Shown here in pieces: positions 16,255 to 24,316 of a stretch of 64,000 bases of DNA. The notes beneath the pieces are model-generated. The model searched no databases and was not told the DNA's origin. It saw only the letters and a list, made by a program, of their open reading frames with translations. Numbering within the stretch: position 1 is the first letter of the stretch; every line of letters starts with the position of its first letter. The translations under genes were made by a program, and so were the position numbers. This DNA comes from Arthrobacter sp. CDRTa11 (GTDB taxonomy: Bacteria > Actinomycetota > Actinomycetes > Actinomycetales > Micrococcaceae): NCBI RefSeq assembly GCF_026427775.1, contig NZ_CP044532.1, positions 4,216,001 to 4,280,000 on the forward strand, read 5' to 3'.

Positions 16255-17459
16255 AGGAGTTCACCCATCGGAATCTCGTCCTCAAGCAGGTCCAGAACTG
16301 AAGCGGCAAAGTGCCTGACGCCGCGCCGTTTGCCCAGCTCGAGGAGCCTTCCGTTCTCCGACGCGGCACCCACGCCGCGGAGCTCCGGGACTCTTCCGTG
16401 CACCGGCAGCCCCACTGCCTCCGCAATCATGGCACCGTCCAGGGCCGCTCCTGTTTTGCCCCTGATCAGCAGTGCCGCTTCAACCGGCGGAAGCTCCTGC
16501 AACAACCGGGCTGAAGCCACCGCAGCTTTCAGCAGTGCAGGAACCACCACCAGGATGCGGTCGCAGTCCCAGGCGAAGGTGTGCAGCTGTTCTGAGCCTC
16601 GGCCGATGTCCACGACCACCAGTTCGTACCCACGCCGTGCGGCATCCATGACACCCGCCGTCGTGGGAGCGTCCACTGGAGTGGGTCGGTCCCGGCTGCC
16701 CGGCCAGGACAGGAACGAAAAGCCTCCGGCGACGGGAAGGGAATCAGAGAGCTGTTCAGGATCGATGCTTCCGCTGGCCTCGGAGAGATCCGGCCAGCGC
16801 AGGCCCGGCGTCTCTTCGGCAGCGAGGGCAAGTTCCAGCCCTCCTCCCCAGGGATCGCCGTCCACCAGCAGGACGCGCGCACCCAGCCCGGCCGCAGCCT
16901 GCGCGATCCAAATGGCAGACGTGGTGGCACCTGCCCCGCCGCATCCTCCGGTAACCCCGAGCACCAGTCCGCCGGCCTCAGGTGAGCGCGACCTGCTGAG
17001 GTATTCCGCCAGCCAGGCGGCGGCGTCCGGCAGCACTGCAACCCGTTCAGCCCCGAGGGCCGCAGCCAGATGCCAGAGGCTGTCACCTTCTCCGTTGAGG
17101 CCCACCAGAACCGCCGGCGCCCGCCGCCGCGGCGGCAACTCCCGGACGTCACTCCCCACCAGCACCGCTGCTGCCGAGTCCCAGCATTTGGCGGCCTCGG
17201 CCACATCAGGCACCACACGCAGTTGTCCTCCGGCGGCGGCAACGATCCGCTCCACCTCACTCCGGAGAACGCTGAAGCCTGTGACCAGCAGAACCTCCGC
17301 AGAGTCATCCGGCAGCCATGCAGCCGCAGCAGGATCCGGTCCTTTTGCAAGGGTCATTCCGGTGCCGTGTGAGGGGTTGCCTGCAGGGGAGCCGCGGCGC
17401 GCCGGGCCTGATGGGGCGCCCTGTTCAAAGGTGGACGACGGTAGCTGATGCCTGCTCAT
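16251..17459 (-). CDS. ssd: Ssd/CpaE-like MinD-family ATPase of the Tad locus
   Basis: 402-residue MinD/ParA-like protein, first gene of the Tad operon. An N-terminal receiver-like region (VLLVTGFSVLRSEVERIVAAAGG ...) precedes the ATPase-like domain. Its P-loop reads GGCGGAGATTSA: the lysines of the deviant Walker A motif (KGGxGKT) are replaced by Cys and Ala, as is common in the CpaE/TadZ branch, so ATP hydrolysis is doubtful. The family positions Tad pilus machines at the pole and, in mycobacteria, is named Ssd for an effect on septum formation. It is divergent from the polymerase gene; their start regions overlap closely. Confidence 0.85.
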   Translation of the reverse strand: MSRHQLPSSTFEQGAPSGPARRGSPAGNPSHGTGMTLAKGPDPAAAAWLPDDSAEVLLVTGFSVLRSEVERIVAAAGGQLRVVPDVAEAAKCWDSAAAVLVGSDVRELPPRRRAPAVLVGLNGEGDSLWHLAAALGAERVAVLPDAAAWLAEYLSRSRSPEAGGLVLGVTGGCGGAGATTSAIWIAQAAAGLGARVLLVDGDPWGGGLELALAAEETPGLRWPDLSEASGSIDPEQLSDSLPVAGGFSFLSWPGSRDRPTPVDAPTTAGVMDAARRGYELVVVDIGRGSEQLHTFAWDCDRILVVVPALLKAAVASARLLQELPPVEAALLIRGKTGAALDGAMIAEAVGLPVHGRVPELRGVGAASENGRLLELGKRRGVRHFAASVLDLLEDEIPMGELL

Positions 17460-17586
17460 GGGACCACTCTCCCGCTGCCCACCGAACGCGCTAAGGGGCG
17501 CAGTGATCTATGTGGACAACACTCCGCAACGGCCAGCTGTGGAGGGGAGGTCAATCAGGCCTTCCCTACAGGGCAGAATGAGAACC

Positions 17587-19302
17587 ATGTACTTGCTGCT
17601 CGCCGCCCACGCTGAAGGCGCAGTACTGCAGCAAGTCACTCAGGCGGGCGACCCCCACCCGGACAACCCGGAACCGTGCGTGGTCAGCGCGGCCGGTCTT
17701 CCCGCCGTCGTACGCCAGCGGGAACACGCCCACGGAGCGCCGCCACCCCGCTGGATCTGGCACCGGACACAGGACTGGTATCCGGCTCTGCTGGCGTCCG
17801 GGGTGGAAGTTGACCGGTGCTATGACCTGACGCTGTGCGGCAACATCCTGGCGTACTCCCAGTTCACGGCACACACTGACTACGCCCGGAACGCCGAAAA
17901 GATCACACTTGACGATCCGCAGCAGCCGCCGCGTGCCCTCCAGCCACCGCCACCGCCCGCCGAGCAGGGTGCGCTCTTTGAGGATCTGGCCCGGAGTGCA
18001 GCATCGCTGCCGACGTTGAACGAACTGCGCGCCGAATACGCCGCCCAGCAGTCAGCCTTGGCCTCGGCCAGCGGCGAAGACAACCAGCAGAAGCGGCTTC
18101 AGCTGCTCCTGGCGGCTGAATCTGCGGGGGCAATGATCGCAGCGGAAATGCAGCATACAGGAGTTCCGTGGCGGGAGGACCTGCACGGGCAAATCCTGGC
18201 GGACCACCTCGGGCCCCGCCCGCCTCTGGGCCATAGGCCGGCGAAGCTTGAGGCGCTGAACACCGAATTACGCGGCCTGCTCAGCTCCCCCGGACTGAAT
18301 CCTGACTCCCCGCAGGAGCTGATGCGCGCCCTGCACCGCAACGGCATTGAGGTAAAGAGCACCCGAAAATGGGAGCTCCAGGAATCCAGCCACCCTGCCA
18401 TCGAACCGCTGCTGGCCTACAAGAAACTCTCCCGCCTGCACACCGCCAACGGCTGGGCGTGGCTGGACGCATGGGTGAACAACGGCCGGTTCCAGCCCGA
18501 ATACGTGGTGGGCGGAGTGGTGTCCGGCCGGTGGGCCTCCCGTGGCGGCGGTGCCCTGCAGATTCCGCGCCAGATCCGCGGCGCCGTGCACGCGGATCCC
18601 GGCTACAAACTTATTGTCGCGGATGCCTCACAGCTGGAACCCCGGGTCCTGGTGGCCCTCGCGCAGGACTCCAAAATGGCGGAAGCCGCAAGGGACAAGG
18701 ACCTCTATGCGGGTATTGCGGCGCAGGGGTTCGGCGGTGACCGTGCGAAGGCAAAGATTGCCCTGCTTGGTGCCATTTACGGTGCAACTACCGGCGAATC
18801 CGGCCGCCTGATGCCGCAGCTGGCCCGCACCTATCCCCGCGCTGTGGGCTTCGTGGAGCAGGCGGCGCGCAACGGCGAGCAGGGCGGCACCGTTACTACC
18901 CGGCTGGGCCGCAGCAGCCCCCCGCCATCGGAAGGCTGGCTCCAAAGCCAGCGGACCGCCACCGCGGAGGAGCAACGCCGGGCCGACTCCATCGCCCGGT
19001 CCCGCGGCCGTTTTACCCGCAACTTTGTGGTGCAGGGTTCGGCTGCTGACTGGGCCGCCTGCTGGCTGGCGGAATTACGACGGCGGTTGCGAGCCATGCG
19101 CGCGGAAGGTTCCTTCCAGGCGGAACTGGTGTTTTTCCTGCACGACGAAGTAATGGTGCACGCGCCGGAAGCCGGAGTGGAGGCGTGTATCCGTGCCATC
19201 GAGGAAGCCGCCGGGGCAGCCAAGGAGTTGCTGTTCGGCCGCATTCCCGTCGAATTTCCAGTCAGTGTGGCCGTGGTCGATTCCTACGACAACGCAAAGT
19301 AG
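17587..19302 (+). CDS. family A (pol I-like) DNA polymerase without 5' nuclease
   Basis: 571 residues from ATG 17587 (MYLLLAAH; an in-frame ATG 17578 is also possible). It is homologous to the Klenow part of DNA polymerase I. Motif A VADASQLEPRVLVALA with Asp346, O-helix DRAKAKIALLGAIYG with Lys390, and motif C FFLHDEVMVHA with Asp520-Glu521 are present, so polymerase chemistry is preserved. The O-helix phenylalanine (Taq Phe667) is Leu394. The N-terminal domain replaces the 3'-5' exonuclease but shows no DxE motif, so proofreading is unlikely although databases often call this family bifunctional. No 5' nuclease domain. Probably an accessory repair polymerase; it sits beside the helicase/Tad block and before the CHAD gene. 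Confidence 0.88.
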   Translation: MYLLLAAHAEGAVLQQVTQAGDPHPDNPEPCVVSAAGLPAVVRQREHAHGAPPPRWIWHRTQDWYPALLASGVEVDRCYDLTLCGNILAYSQFTAHTDYARNAEKITLDDPQQPPRALQPPPPPAEQGALFEDLARSAASLPTLNELRAEYAAQQSALASASGEDNQQKRLQLLLAAESAGAMIAAEMQHTGVPWREDLHGQILADHLGPRPPLGHRPAKLEALNTELRGLLSSPGLNPDSPQELMRALHRNGIEVKSTRKWELQESSHPAIEPLLAYKKLSRLHTANGWAWLDAWVNNGRFQPEYVVGGVVSGRWASRGGGALQIPRQIRGAVHADPGYKLIVADASQLEPRVLVALAQDSKMAEAARDKDLYAGIAAQGFGGDRAKAKIALLGAIYGATTGESGRLMPQLARTYPRAVGFVEQAARNGEQGGTVTTRLGRSSPPPSEGWLQSQRTATAEEQRRADSIARSRGRFTRNFVVQGSAADWAACWLAELRRRLRAMRAEGSFQAELVFFLHDEVMVHAPEAGVEACIRAIEEAAGAAKELLFGRIPVEFPVSVAVVDSYDNAK

Positions 19303-19412
19303 ACCCACACGGGAATCAATGCGTGTCAGCCAGGCGCGGAATCCGGACATGGAACCATACCTGAACGCCCCTGCCCTTGTGGCGGCGGGCATGGGCAAGG
19401 GAAACTGGCCAC

Positions 19413-20336
19413 ATGAGCGGTGTTCAGGAGCAGCAGGCCGGCTCCGGGCGATCTTCCGGCGCCCCGCACCAAAGCCGGACCCGGCCGCGTGCGGCGCTGG
19501 CTGACTACCTCCTGGACCAACTGAATGTGCTGGAAGGCAACCTCCCCCTGGCCGGAGCAGGGGATCCGGAAGCCGTCCACAACGCGAGGGTTGCGGTACG
19601 CCGCTTCCGCTCGGTGGCCACGTGCAACAGGTTCCTTTTGCCCGATTTCCCGGCGGACGACGTCGGGATGCTGAAGACGCTGGCGCGCGGGCTGGGCGAA
19701 TCGCGTGATGCCGAAGTCCAAGCTGAACGGCTCTCCCTGGTGCTGGATGCCAACGGTCCGTGGCACCGTGAGGAGAGCCTGCGGAAGTTGGTTGAAGCGC
19801 TCCGCGCACGGGCTGTGGAACGGGCGGCGACACTGGAGCAGACGGCCACAGGCCCGGTTTTGGCCAGGGCACGGCGTGTTCTCGCAGCCGGTTGGGGCCA
19901 CACCGGCAGGATGGAGGTCACAGCAGCGCTGCAGAACCGCTGGGAGCGCCTCGGGATCCTGATGGCGAAGGCGCGCGAACCGTTGCCCTTGGATGAGCAT
20001 CACTTCCAGCTGCACAACGTCCGTAAAGCGATTAAGGGCCTTCGCTATTCGGCCGAGGCAGTAACCGCGTCATTCGGGGAACCTGCCCTGGCGATCGTTC
20101 GTCCTGCCATCGCGCTCCAGCGGCTCCTGGGCGAACAGCACGATGCCGTGGTGGCCAGCATATTGCTGACAGCTACTGCCAACGTTGATCCGCGGGACGC
20201 AGCGGCACTGGCCCAGCTCGAGTCCCTGCGCGCGGTTGCCGCCGAAACGGAGTTTTTAAGGCTGCTTGCCCTTGACCCGGTTCCGTCGCCGGCCATCGTG
20301 ATGGCCCTTGGACGTACTGAGAGCCCCCGGCCATAG
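19413..20336 (+). CDS. CHAD-domain protein
   Basis: 307-residue helical protein with a CHAD domain (conserved histidine alpha-helical domain): first conserved His in EAVHNARVAVRRFRSVA (about 50), second in FQLHNVRKAIKGLRYSAEAV (about 205). CHAD domains bind inorganic polyphosphate and often accompany CYTH phosphatases, but no CYTH gene is adjacent. Start ATG 19413 (MSGVQEQ) is preferred over an upstream in-frame ATG (19377) that adds an unconserved Trp/Arg-rich leader. The gene follows the polymerase gene by 110 bp. Confidence 0.85.
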   Translation: MSGVQEQQAGSGRSSGAPHQSRTRPRAALADYLLDQLNVLEGNLPLAGAGDPEAVHNARVAVRRFRSVATCNRFLLPDFPADDVGMLKTLARGLGESRDAEVQAERLSLVLDANGPWHREESLRKLVEALRARAVERAATLEQTATGPVLARARRVLAAGWGHTGRMEVTAALQNRWERLGILMAKAREPLPLDEHHFQLHNVRKAIKGLRYSAEAVTASFGEPALAIVRPAIALQRLLGEQHDAVVASILLTATANVDPRDAAALAQLESLRAVAAETEFLRLLALDPVPSPAIVMALGRTESPRP

Positions 20337-20439
20337 CCGATTTTCCTTGCCCGCTCCAGTCATGTGTGATGGTGGGACCACCAGGGACGTGCGCAGAAAT
20401 GTACCGGGCAGTAGCTATCCACTGTGCCGGGGATCACGT

Positions 20440-20461
20440 TACAGTCGGACTCGTGACTGTA
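20440..20461. promoter_or_regulatory. inverted repeat upstream of the YegP-like gene
   Basis: TACAGTC (20440-20446) and GACTGTA (20455-20461) are perfect 7-bp arms with an 8-bp spacer, about 55 bp before the start of the YegP-like gene. The size fits a dimeric regulator's operator; the regulator is unknown. Confidence 0.4.
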
Positions 20462-20514
20462 GCAGCACGGTCCACCGGAATTGCAAAGAAGCATACCCAG
20501 GGGAGGTCCGGCTT

Positions 20515-20709
20515 ATGGCGGGCAGGTTCGAAATTCACCGTGTTGGCGACGAGTCCTACAGGCTCCGGCTCACAGACGCGGAGGGGAACATCGTGGCGGT
20601 TTCGCCGAACTTTAAACATGTCAGCGCACTGCTTGAGGGCATCAAGGCAATGCGCGAAAATGCTGCTACTGGAATAGTGGTCGATCTGCGGCAACAGACA
20701 CAGTCGTAG
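20515..20709 (+). CDS. YegP-family (DUF1508) small protein
   Basis: 64-residue protein (MAGRFEIHRVGDESYRLRLT at the start) with the DUF1508/YegP fold: one repeat of beta strands plus helix, usually F-x-hydrophobic...YRFRL.A..G.ii..S..y. Function unknown; the family is found as single or tandem domains. ATG 20515 has a strong GGGGAGG (20500-20506) 8 nt upstream, which decides the start; a longer in-frame reading from 20308 overlaps the CHAD gene and lacks conservation. An inverted repeat lies just upstream. Confidence 0.8.
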   Translation: MAGRFEIHRVGDESYRLRLTDAEGNIVAVSPNFKHVSALLEGIKAMRENAATGIVVDLRQQTQS

Positions 20710-20761
20710 CGGACGTCGCAGCAGACATCGTCAGACGGGGACCCCTGTTGGCGCAGGCCCC

Positions 20762-20807
20762 CTGAAGGCTGGCCCGTGAAAGAGCTGAAGGCTGGCCCGT
20801 GAAAGAG
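20762..20807. repeat. perfect 23-bp tandem duplication
   Basis: A 23-bp unit beginning CTGAAGGCTGG occurs at 20762-20784 and again immediately at 20785-20807 without a mismatch, in the space between the YegP-like stop and the convergent Nudix stop. It is probably a recent slippage event. Confidence 0.95.
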
Positions 20808-20820
20808 TGCCCGGACCGGC

Positions 20821-21498
20821 TTAGATGTCTATCACGTGCAGGCGGGTGCGGTCCCACGGGACCGCCCATCCCAGCTGCTCGAAGAGTCCCGTCAGCACCA
20901 TCCCGGTAAAGCCCCACACCAGGACACCGTTAACCGTGAAGGCCGGGCTGTTAAAAGTCCGGCCGCCCCGGCTGACGGTGGACATGACGCGGTTGTCCGG
21001 GTCCAGCAGGTCGCGGACCGGGATCCGGAACACCTGTGCGGATTCGGCGTAGTCCACCACCCGCACGGGCGACGGCGACGCCCACCAGCCCACCACCGGT
21101 GTGACCAGGAAGTTGCTCCGGGCCAGCCCCAGTTCCTGGAGGGTTCCCAGGACTTCGACGCCCGTGGCGTCCAGCCCGGTTTCCTCTTCCGCCTCCCGCA
21201 GGGCGGCAGCAACCGGGGATTCGTTGGGGTCGATGGTGCCGCCCGGAAACGCCACCTGGCCGGGATGCGAGTCCAGCGTGTGCGCACGTTCCAGCAGCAG
21301 GACGTCCAGATCCGCGGGCGCCAGGGCCTTCCCTGAGGAAGCGGGGACGTTGTCCAGCACGCCAAACAGCATCAGGACCGCGGCCCTGCGGGCAATGCTT
21401 TCATCCACAGTAAGGGTGGCCCAGAGCGCGTTGGGTTCGGGTGCGGTCCCGGATTCGGTCCTTCGCACCAGGTCGATCAGATCCTGCCGGGCGCTCAC
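20821..21498 (-). CDS. Nudix hydrolase, CoA pyrophosphatase-like
   Basis: 225-residue Nudix enzyme. The box [26 protein letters not shown] fits GX5EX7REUXEEXGU (about residues 85-107), and the following [23 protein letters not shown] matches the CoA/NADH-pyrophosphatase group that cleaves CoA to phosphopantetheine and 3',5'-ADP. Start GTG 21498 overlaps the nth stop (GTGA), so the two are translationally coupled. The same nth-nudix pairing is conserved in actinobacteria. Confidence 0.88.
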   Translation of the reverse strand: MSARQDLIDLVRRTESGTAPEPNALWATLTVDESIARRAAVLMLFGVLDNVPASSGKALAPADLDVLLLERAHTLDSHPGQVAFPGGTIDPNESPVAAALREAEEETGLDATGVEVLGTLQELGLARSNFLVTPVVGWWASPSPVRVVDYAESAQVFRIPVRDLLDPDNRVMSTVSRGGRTFNSPAFTVNGVLVWGFTGMVLTGLFEQLGWAVPWDRTRLHVIDI

Positions 21499-22445
21499 GG
21501 ACTTCTCTTCTGGGATTCCATCCGGATCTCGGCGGCCCGGTGCGTTTCAGCGAGCAGCTTTTCCAGGAGTGGCTCGCTGCCCGGTGCGAGTTCGTATTTC
21601 AGGAGTTTGGCCGCTTTGGCAGGATCTGTTTCACCAAGCCCGTAGCTGGGACACCAGTTGGCCACGGGACACGCACCGCATGCCGGCTTCCGTGAATGGC
21701 ACACCCGCCGCCCGTGGAACACCACGCGGTGGGAGAGCATGGTCCAATCCTTTGGCTCAAAGAGTTCCGCCACGTCGAATTCAATCTGGACAGGATCCTC
21801 TGACGTGGTCCAGCCGAAACGGCGGGCCAGGCGGCCGAAATGGGTGTCCACGGTGATTCCAGGAATCCCGAAGGCATTGCCCAGGACCACGTTGGCTGTC
21901 TTGCGTCCCACCCCAGGCAGTGTCACCAGGTCATCGAGCCGTCCCGGCACAACACCGTCGAAGTCGTCCACGAGTCGGGTGGCCAGGGCAATCAGATTCC
22001 GGGTTTTCGCCCGGAAAAACCCTGTCGGTTTGATGATCGCTTCCAGGTCCGCCGGGTCTGCCTCGGCAAGACTGCGCGCATCCGGGTACCGCGCAAAGAG
22101 CAGCGGAGTGATCTGGTTGACGGTGACGTCGGTAGTCTGCGCCGACAGAACTGTGGCAACCAGCAGTTCCAGCGGATTCCGGAAATCAAGTTCAGCGTGG
22201 GCGTAGGGATACTTCTCTGCCAGGGCCCGGTTGATCCGTCGCGCCCTGCGCTTGAGGGCCAGCAAGGACTCCGATGAGACCCGCGGGCCGGCCCCGGCAG
22301 TACCAGTAACTGCAGCGCCGGCAACCGCAGCGGCCACGGCCGCACCAGCCACCACTGCACCGGCCACTGCCGCTCCCGCCACAGCGCCGGACGCTGCGGC
22401 AGCTGCGGTGGCGGCAGCGGCTTTGGGGGTACGGGAAGCCGGCAC
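21495..22445 (-). CDS. nth: endonuclease III with Ala-rich N-terminal extension
   Basis: DNA glycosylase/AP lyase for oxidised pyrimidines. The catalytic core starts near residue 60 ([20 protein letters not shown]); helix-hairpin-helix [12 protein letters not shown] with the catalytic lysine, the catalytic aspartate in VDTHFGRL, and the [4Fe-4S] loop C-X6-C-X2-C-X5-C ([17 protein letters not shown]). Residues 1-55 are almost only Ala, Gly, Val ([18 protein letters not shown]), an extension not needed for the fold. GTG 22445 is the only start that keeps this extension; translation could begin later at a GTG codon in SSESLLALK's vicinity. It lies 8 bp after the membrane-protein gene. Confidence 0.94.
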   Translation of the reverse strand: MPASRTPKAAAATAAAAASGAVAGAAVAGAVVAGAAVAAAVAGAAVTGTAGAGPRVSSESLLALKRRARRINRALAEKYPYAHAELDFRNPLELLVATVLSAQTTDVTVNQITPLLFARYPDARSLAEADPADLEAIIKPTGFFRAKTRNLIALATRLVDDFDGVVPGRLDDLVTLPGVGRKTANVVLGNAFGIPGITVDTHFGRLARRFGWTTSEDPVQIEFDVAELFEPKDWTMLSHRVVFHGRRVCHSRKPACGACPVANWCPSYGLGETDPAKAAKLLKYELAPGSEPLLEKLLAETHRAAEIRMESQKRSP

Positions 22446-22453
22446 GGTCCCTG

Positions 22454-23905
22454 CTACCCGCGCTCGATGTTGCTGAGGTCGCGCAGCACGCCAAGACGCC
22501 CGTCGGTGTGCTGAACCAGGAACTCGTGCCCGCGGTCCTCCAAAGCCAATACCCAGCCGCCGGGTTCAATCACAAACGCCGGGGCGCCGGTTTGGGGGTC
22601 AAACGCAGTTCGGTGCTGCGCGACGGCGAACCAGAAGGCCTCGTGGACCGGCAGTTCGTCCGATTCCTCAGGGCGGCTTGCCGGATCCACTGTGGCTCCG
22701 ATGGGCTCCTGGCTCCGGACCTGCTGATGCACCACGGTTGCGGGGGCAGGCTCCCAAGCTGCCGGTGATCCGGCAGCCTCTGGTGCCGACGTGCCCGAAG
22801 CCGAAGTGCCGGCAGTCGCGCTGCCGGACGCTGCGGTTCCAGCCATAACTCCACCTGTTGCGGCCGCCCCGGCAGCCGCCGTCGGGATGTTCCCCGCTTG
22901 GGTTTCCTCCGCTGCGGAGGCCCTGGAAGCCGGAGGCACGACGTAGGCTGCCTGGGTTGCAGGGGTGCGGTCACCCGCAACTGACCACTCCGTCATTTCG
23001 GCTGCCGAAGATACTGCCGCAGCACTTCCCGCCCCGGCCGCGGCGGGGACGGTTCCGGATCCGGCAGCAGCAGGCACCGCCCCGGTGGGGGAAGTGGCCG
23101 AGGGCACCGCCGATGATCCTGCGTGGGCGGCGGGTGCCCCCACCTGTGACGCAGAGCTTCCGGCGGCAGCACCGGTCGCGACAGGCGCTGCCTGCGGGCC
23201 CGCAGTTCCGTAGGAGTGAGGAGTTGCGTGCGGATTAACAGCTTCATGGTGGGCAGCTGCGGCAGGCTTGGGAGCCTTCGGCGTGTGCGGCTTCGGCAGG
23301 GGAACAGCGGATTCCCGGGCCAGCACGTGGGCAGGTGATTCCTTACGGCCCAGGAAGTCGCCGGCAAAATACGGAATGAACCGGGCCAGCACGGTGGCGG
23401 CAAACAGGACCACGGCGCCGATGAGGCCCACCAGCAGGCTGTGGGCGTAGGCGCTTGCCACCGTCAGGAAGAAGAACGCCACGGCGAAGGAGGCCACCAC
23501 GGACGCGAACTGGTCAATGGACAGCGAACCGATCCGGATCCGTGTGGCGGGCGCCAGCCGGCGGGCGGCAAAAAGTGCGCTCACGATCAGCGGCAGGACC
23601 ATTCCCAGGCCAAGGAAAAACAGGCTGCCGGCGTTCCAGAGGTTAAACCGGCCGCCAAATATCGGCAGCAGCGAAGCCACGAAGAGAATCAGCGTGGCGG
23701 CAAAAACCGCCAGATCGCGAACCGTGAACGGCCCCAGGACAGCCTGGTTGGTGGTGCCGGGTTTGGCAGTGGTCCGGGGACCGCTGGCTCCTGGCCCGCC
23801 GTCGGTTCCTGCACCCGCACCGCCTGCGGACGTGCCACCAGGCCCGGCCTCTGTGGCGCGGCCAAGTTTCTGGCCAAGTTTCTGGCCGAAGCTCTGCTGG
23901 TTCAT
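22454..23905 (-). CDS. four-helix membrane protein with long Ala/Pro/Thr-rich tail
   Basis: 483-residue protein of unknown function. Residues 1-55 are a Gly/Ala-rich cytosolic leader; residues 60-185 form four transmembrane segments ([81 protein letters not shown]); residues 215-400 are low complexity Ala/Pro/Ser/Thr/Gly; the last 60 residues ([24 protein letters not shown] ... [26 protein letters not shown]) are a small conserved domain facing the cytosol or cell surface. Start ATG 23905 follows GGAG. It heads an operon with nth and nudix, but no repair role is implied. Confidence 0.7.
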   Translation of the reverse strand: MNQQSFGQKLGQKLGRATEAGPGGTSAGGAGAGTDGGPGASGPRTTAKPGTTNQAVLGPFTVRDLAVFAATLILFVASLLPIFGGRFNLWNAGSLFFLGLGMVLPLIVSALFAARRLAPATRIRIGSLSIDQFASVVASFAVAFFFLTVASAYAHSLLVGLIGAVVLFAATVLARFIPYFAGDFLGRKESPAHVLARESAVPLPKPHTPKAPKPAAAAHHEAVNPHATPHSYGTAGPQAAPVATGAAAGSSASQVGAPAAHAGSSAVPSATSPTGAVPAAAGSGTVPAAAGAGSAAAVSSAAEMTEWSVAGDRTPATQAAYVVPPASRASAAEETQAGNIPTAAAGAAATGGVMAGTAASGSATAGTSASGTSAPEAAGSPAAWEPAPATVVHQQVRSQEPIGATVDPASRPEESDELPVHEAFWFAVAQHRTAFDPQTGAPAFVIEPGGWVLALEDRGHEFLVQHTDGRLGVLRDLSNIERG

Positions 23906-24316
23906 TTGTTCTCCTTAGCGTGGCGGCGCCCGGGACGGTTTCGACCCAAACTGTGCCGTCTGAAACAGCGGCACCGGCCGGATGAAGGCACGTGGTGTGC
24001 CCGTCCGGACGGCTCCGTGGAAAGTCACAATTCAGTTTCAGCCTAGTCAACCGCATGGCCGATCACTAGCCGAGCGGCCGGAGCGGCGGCATCGGCAGGA
24101 GCGCTGGGTGACCATTCACCGCTTAATAAACGCCGCTCATGGGGGTCTGTGTGACAGCGCCCACACGGCCGGGGAATCAAGCATTAGTGTTGATTGAGGA
24201 ACAGCTCTTTGCGGAATGTCCGTGATCAGCCGCTGCCCGCCGTCGTGCACGTGGCGATGCAGCGGGCCGGTGACGGCACGCCGCGCAGCAAGAATCGATG
24301 AATGATGAGGTTCACC
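23906..24316. other. intergenic region between divergent genes, acs leader
   Basis: 411 bp without a credible gene. It separates the membrane-protein operon (-) from acs (+). The acs side holds a Crp-like site (24150-24165). A TTGATT at about 24192 could be a -35, but no good -10 follows it, so the acs promoter is not placed. The part near 23906 carries the ribosome site of the membrane protein. Confidence 0.5.
24150..24165. promoter_or_regulatory. Crp/GlxR-like binding site upstream of acs
   Basis: TGTGA-N6-CCACA matches the Crp consensus TGTGA-N6-TCACA at 9 of 10 positions, with an extra flanking G/C pair. It lies 152 bp before the acs start. Crp-type control of acetate genes is known in actinobacteria (GlxR in Corynebacterium), and a crp gene is present at 38569. 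Assignment is by sequence only. Confidence 0.5.
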
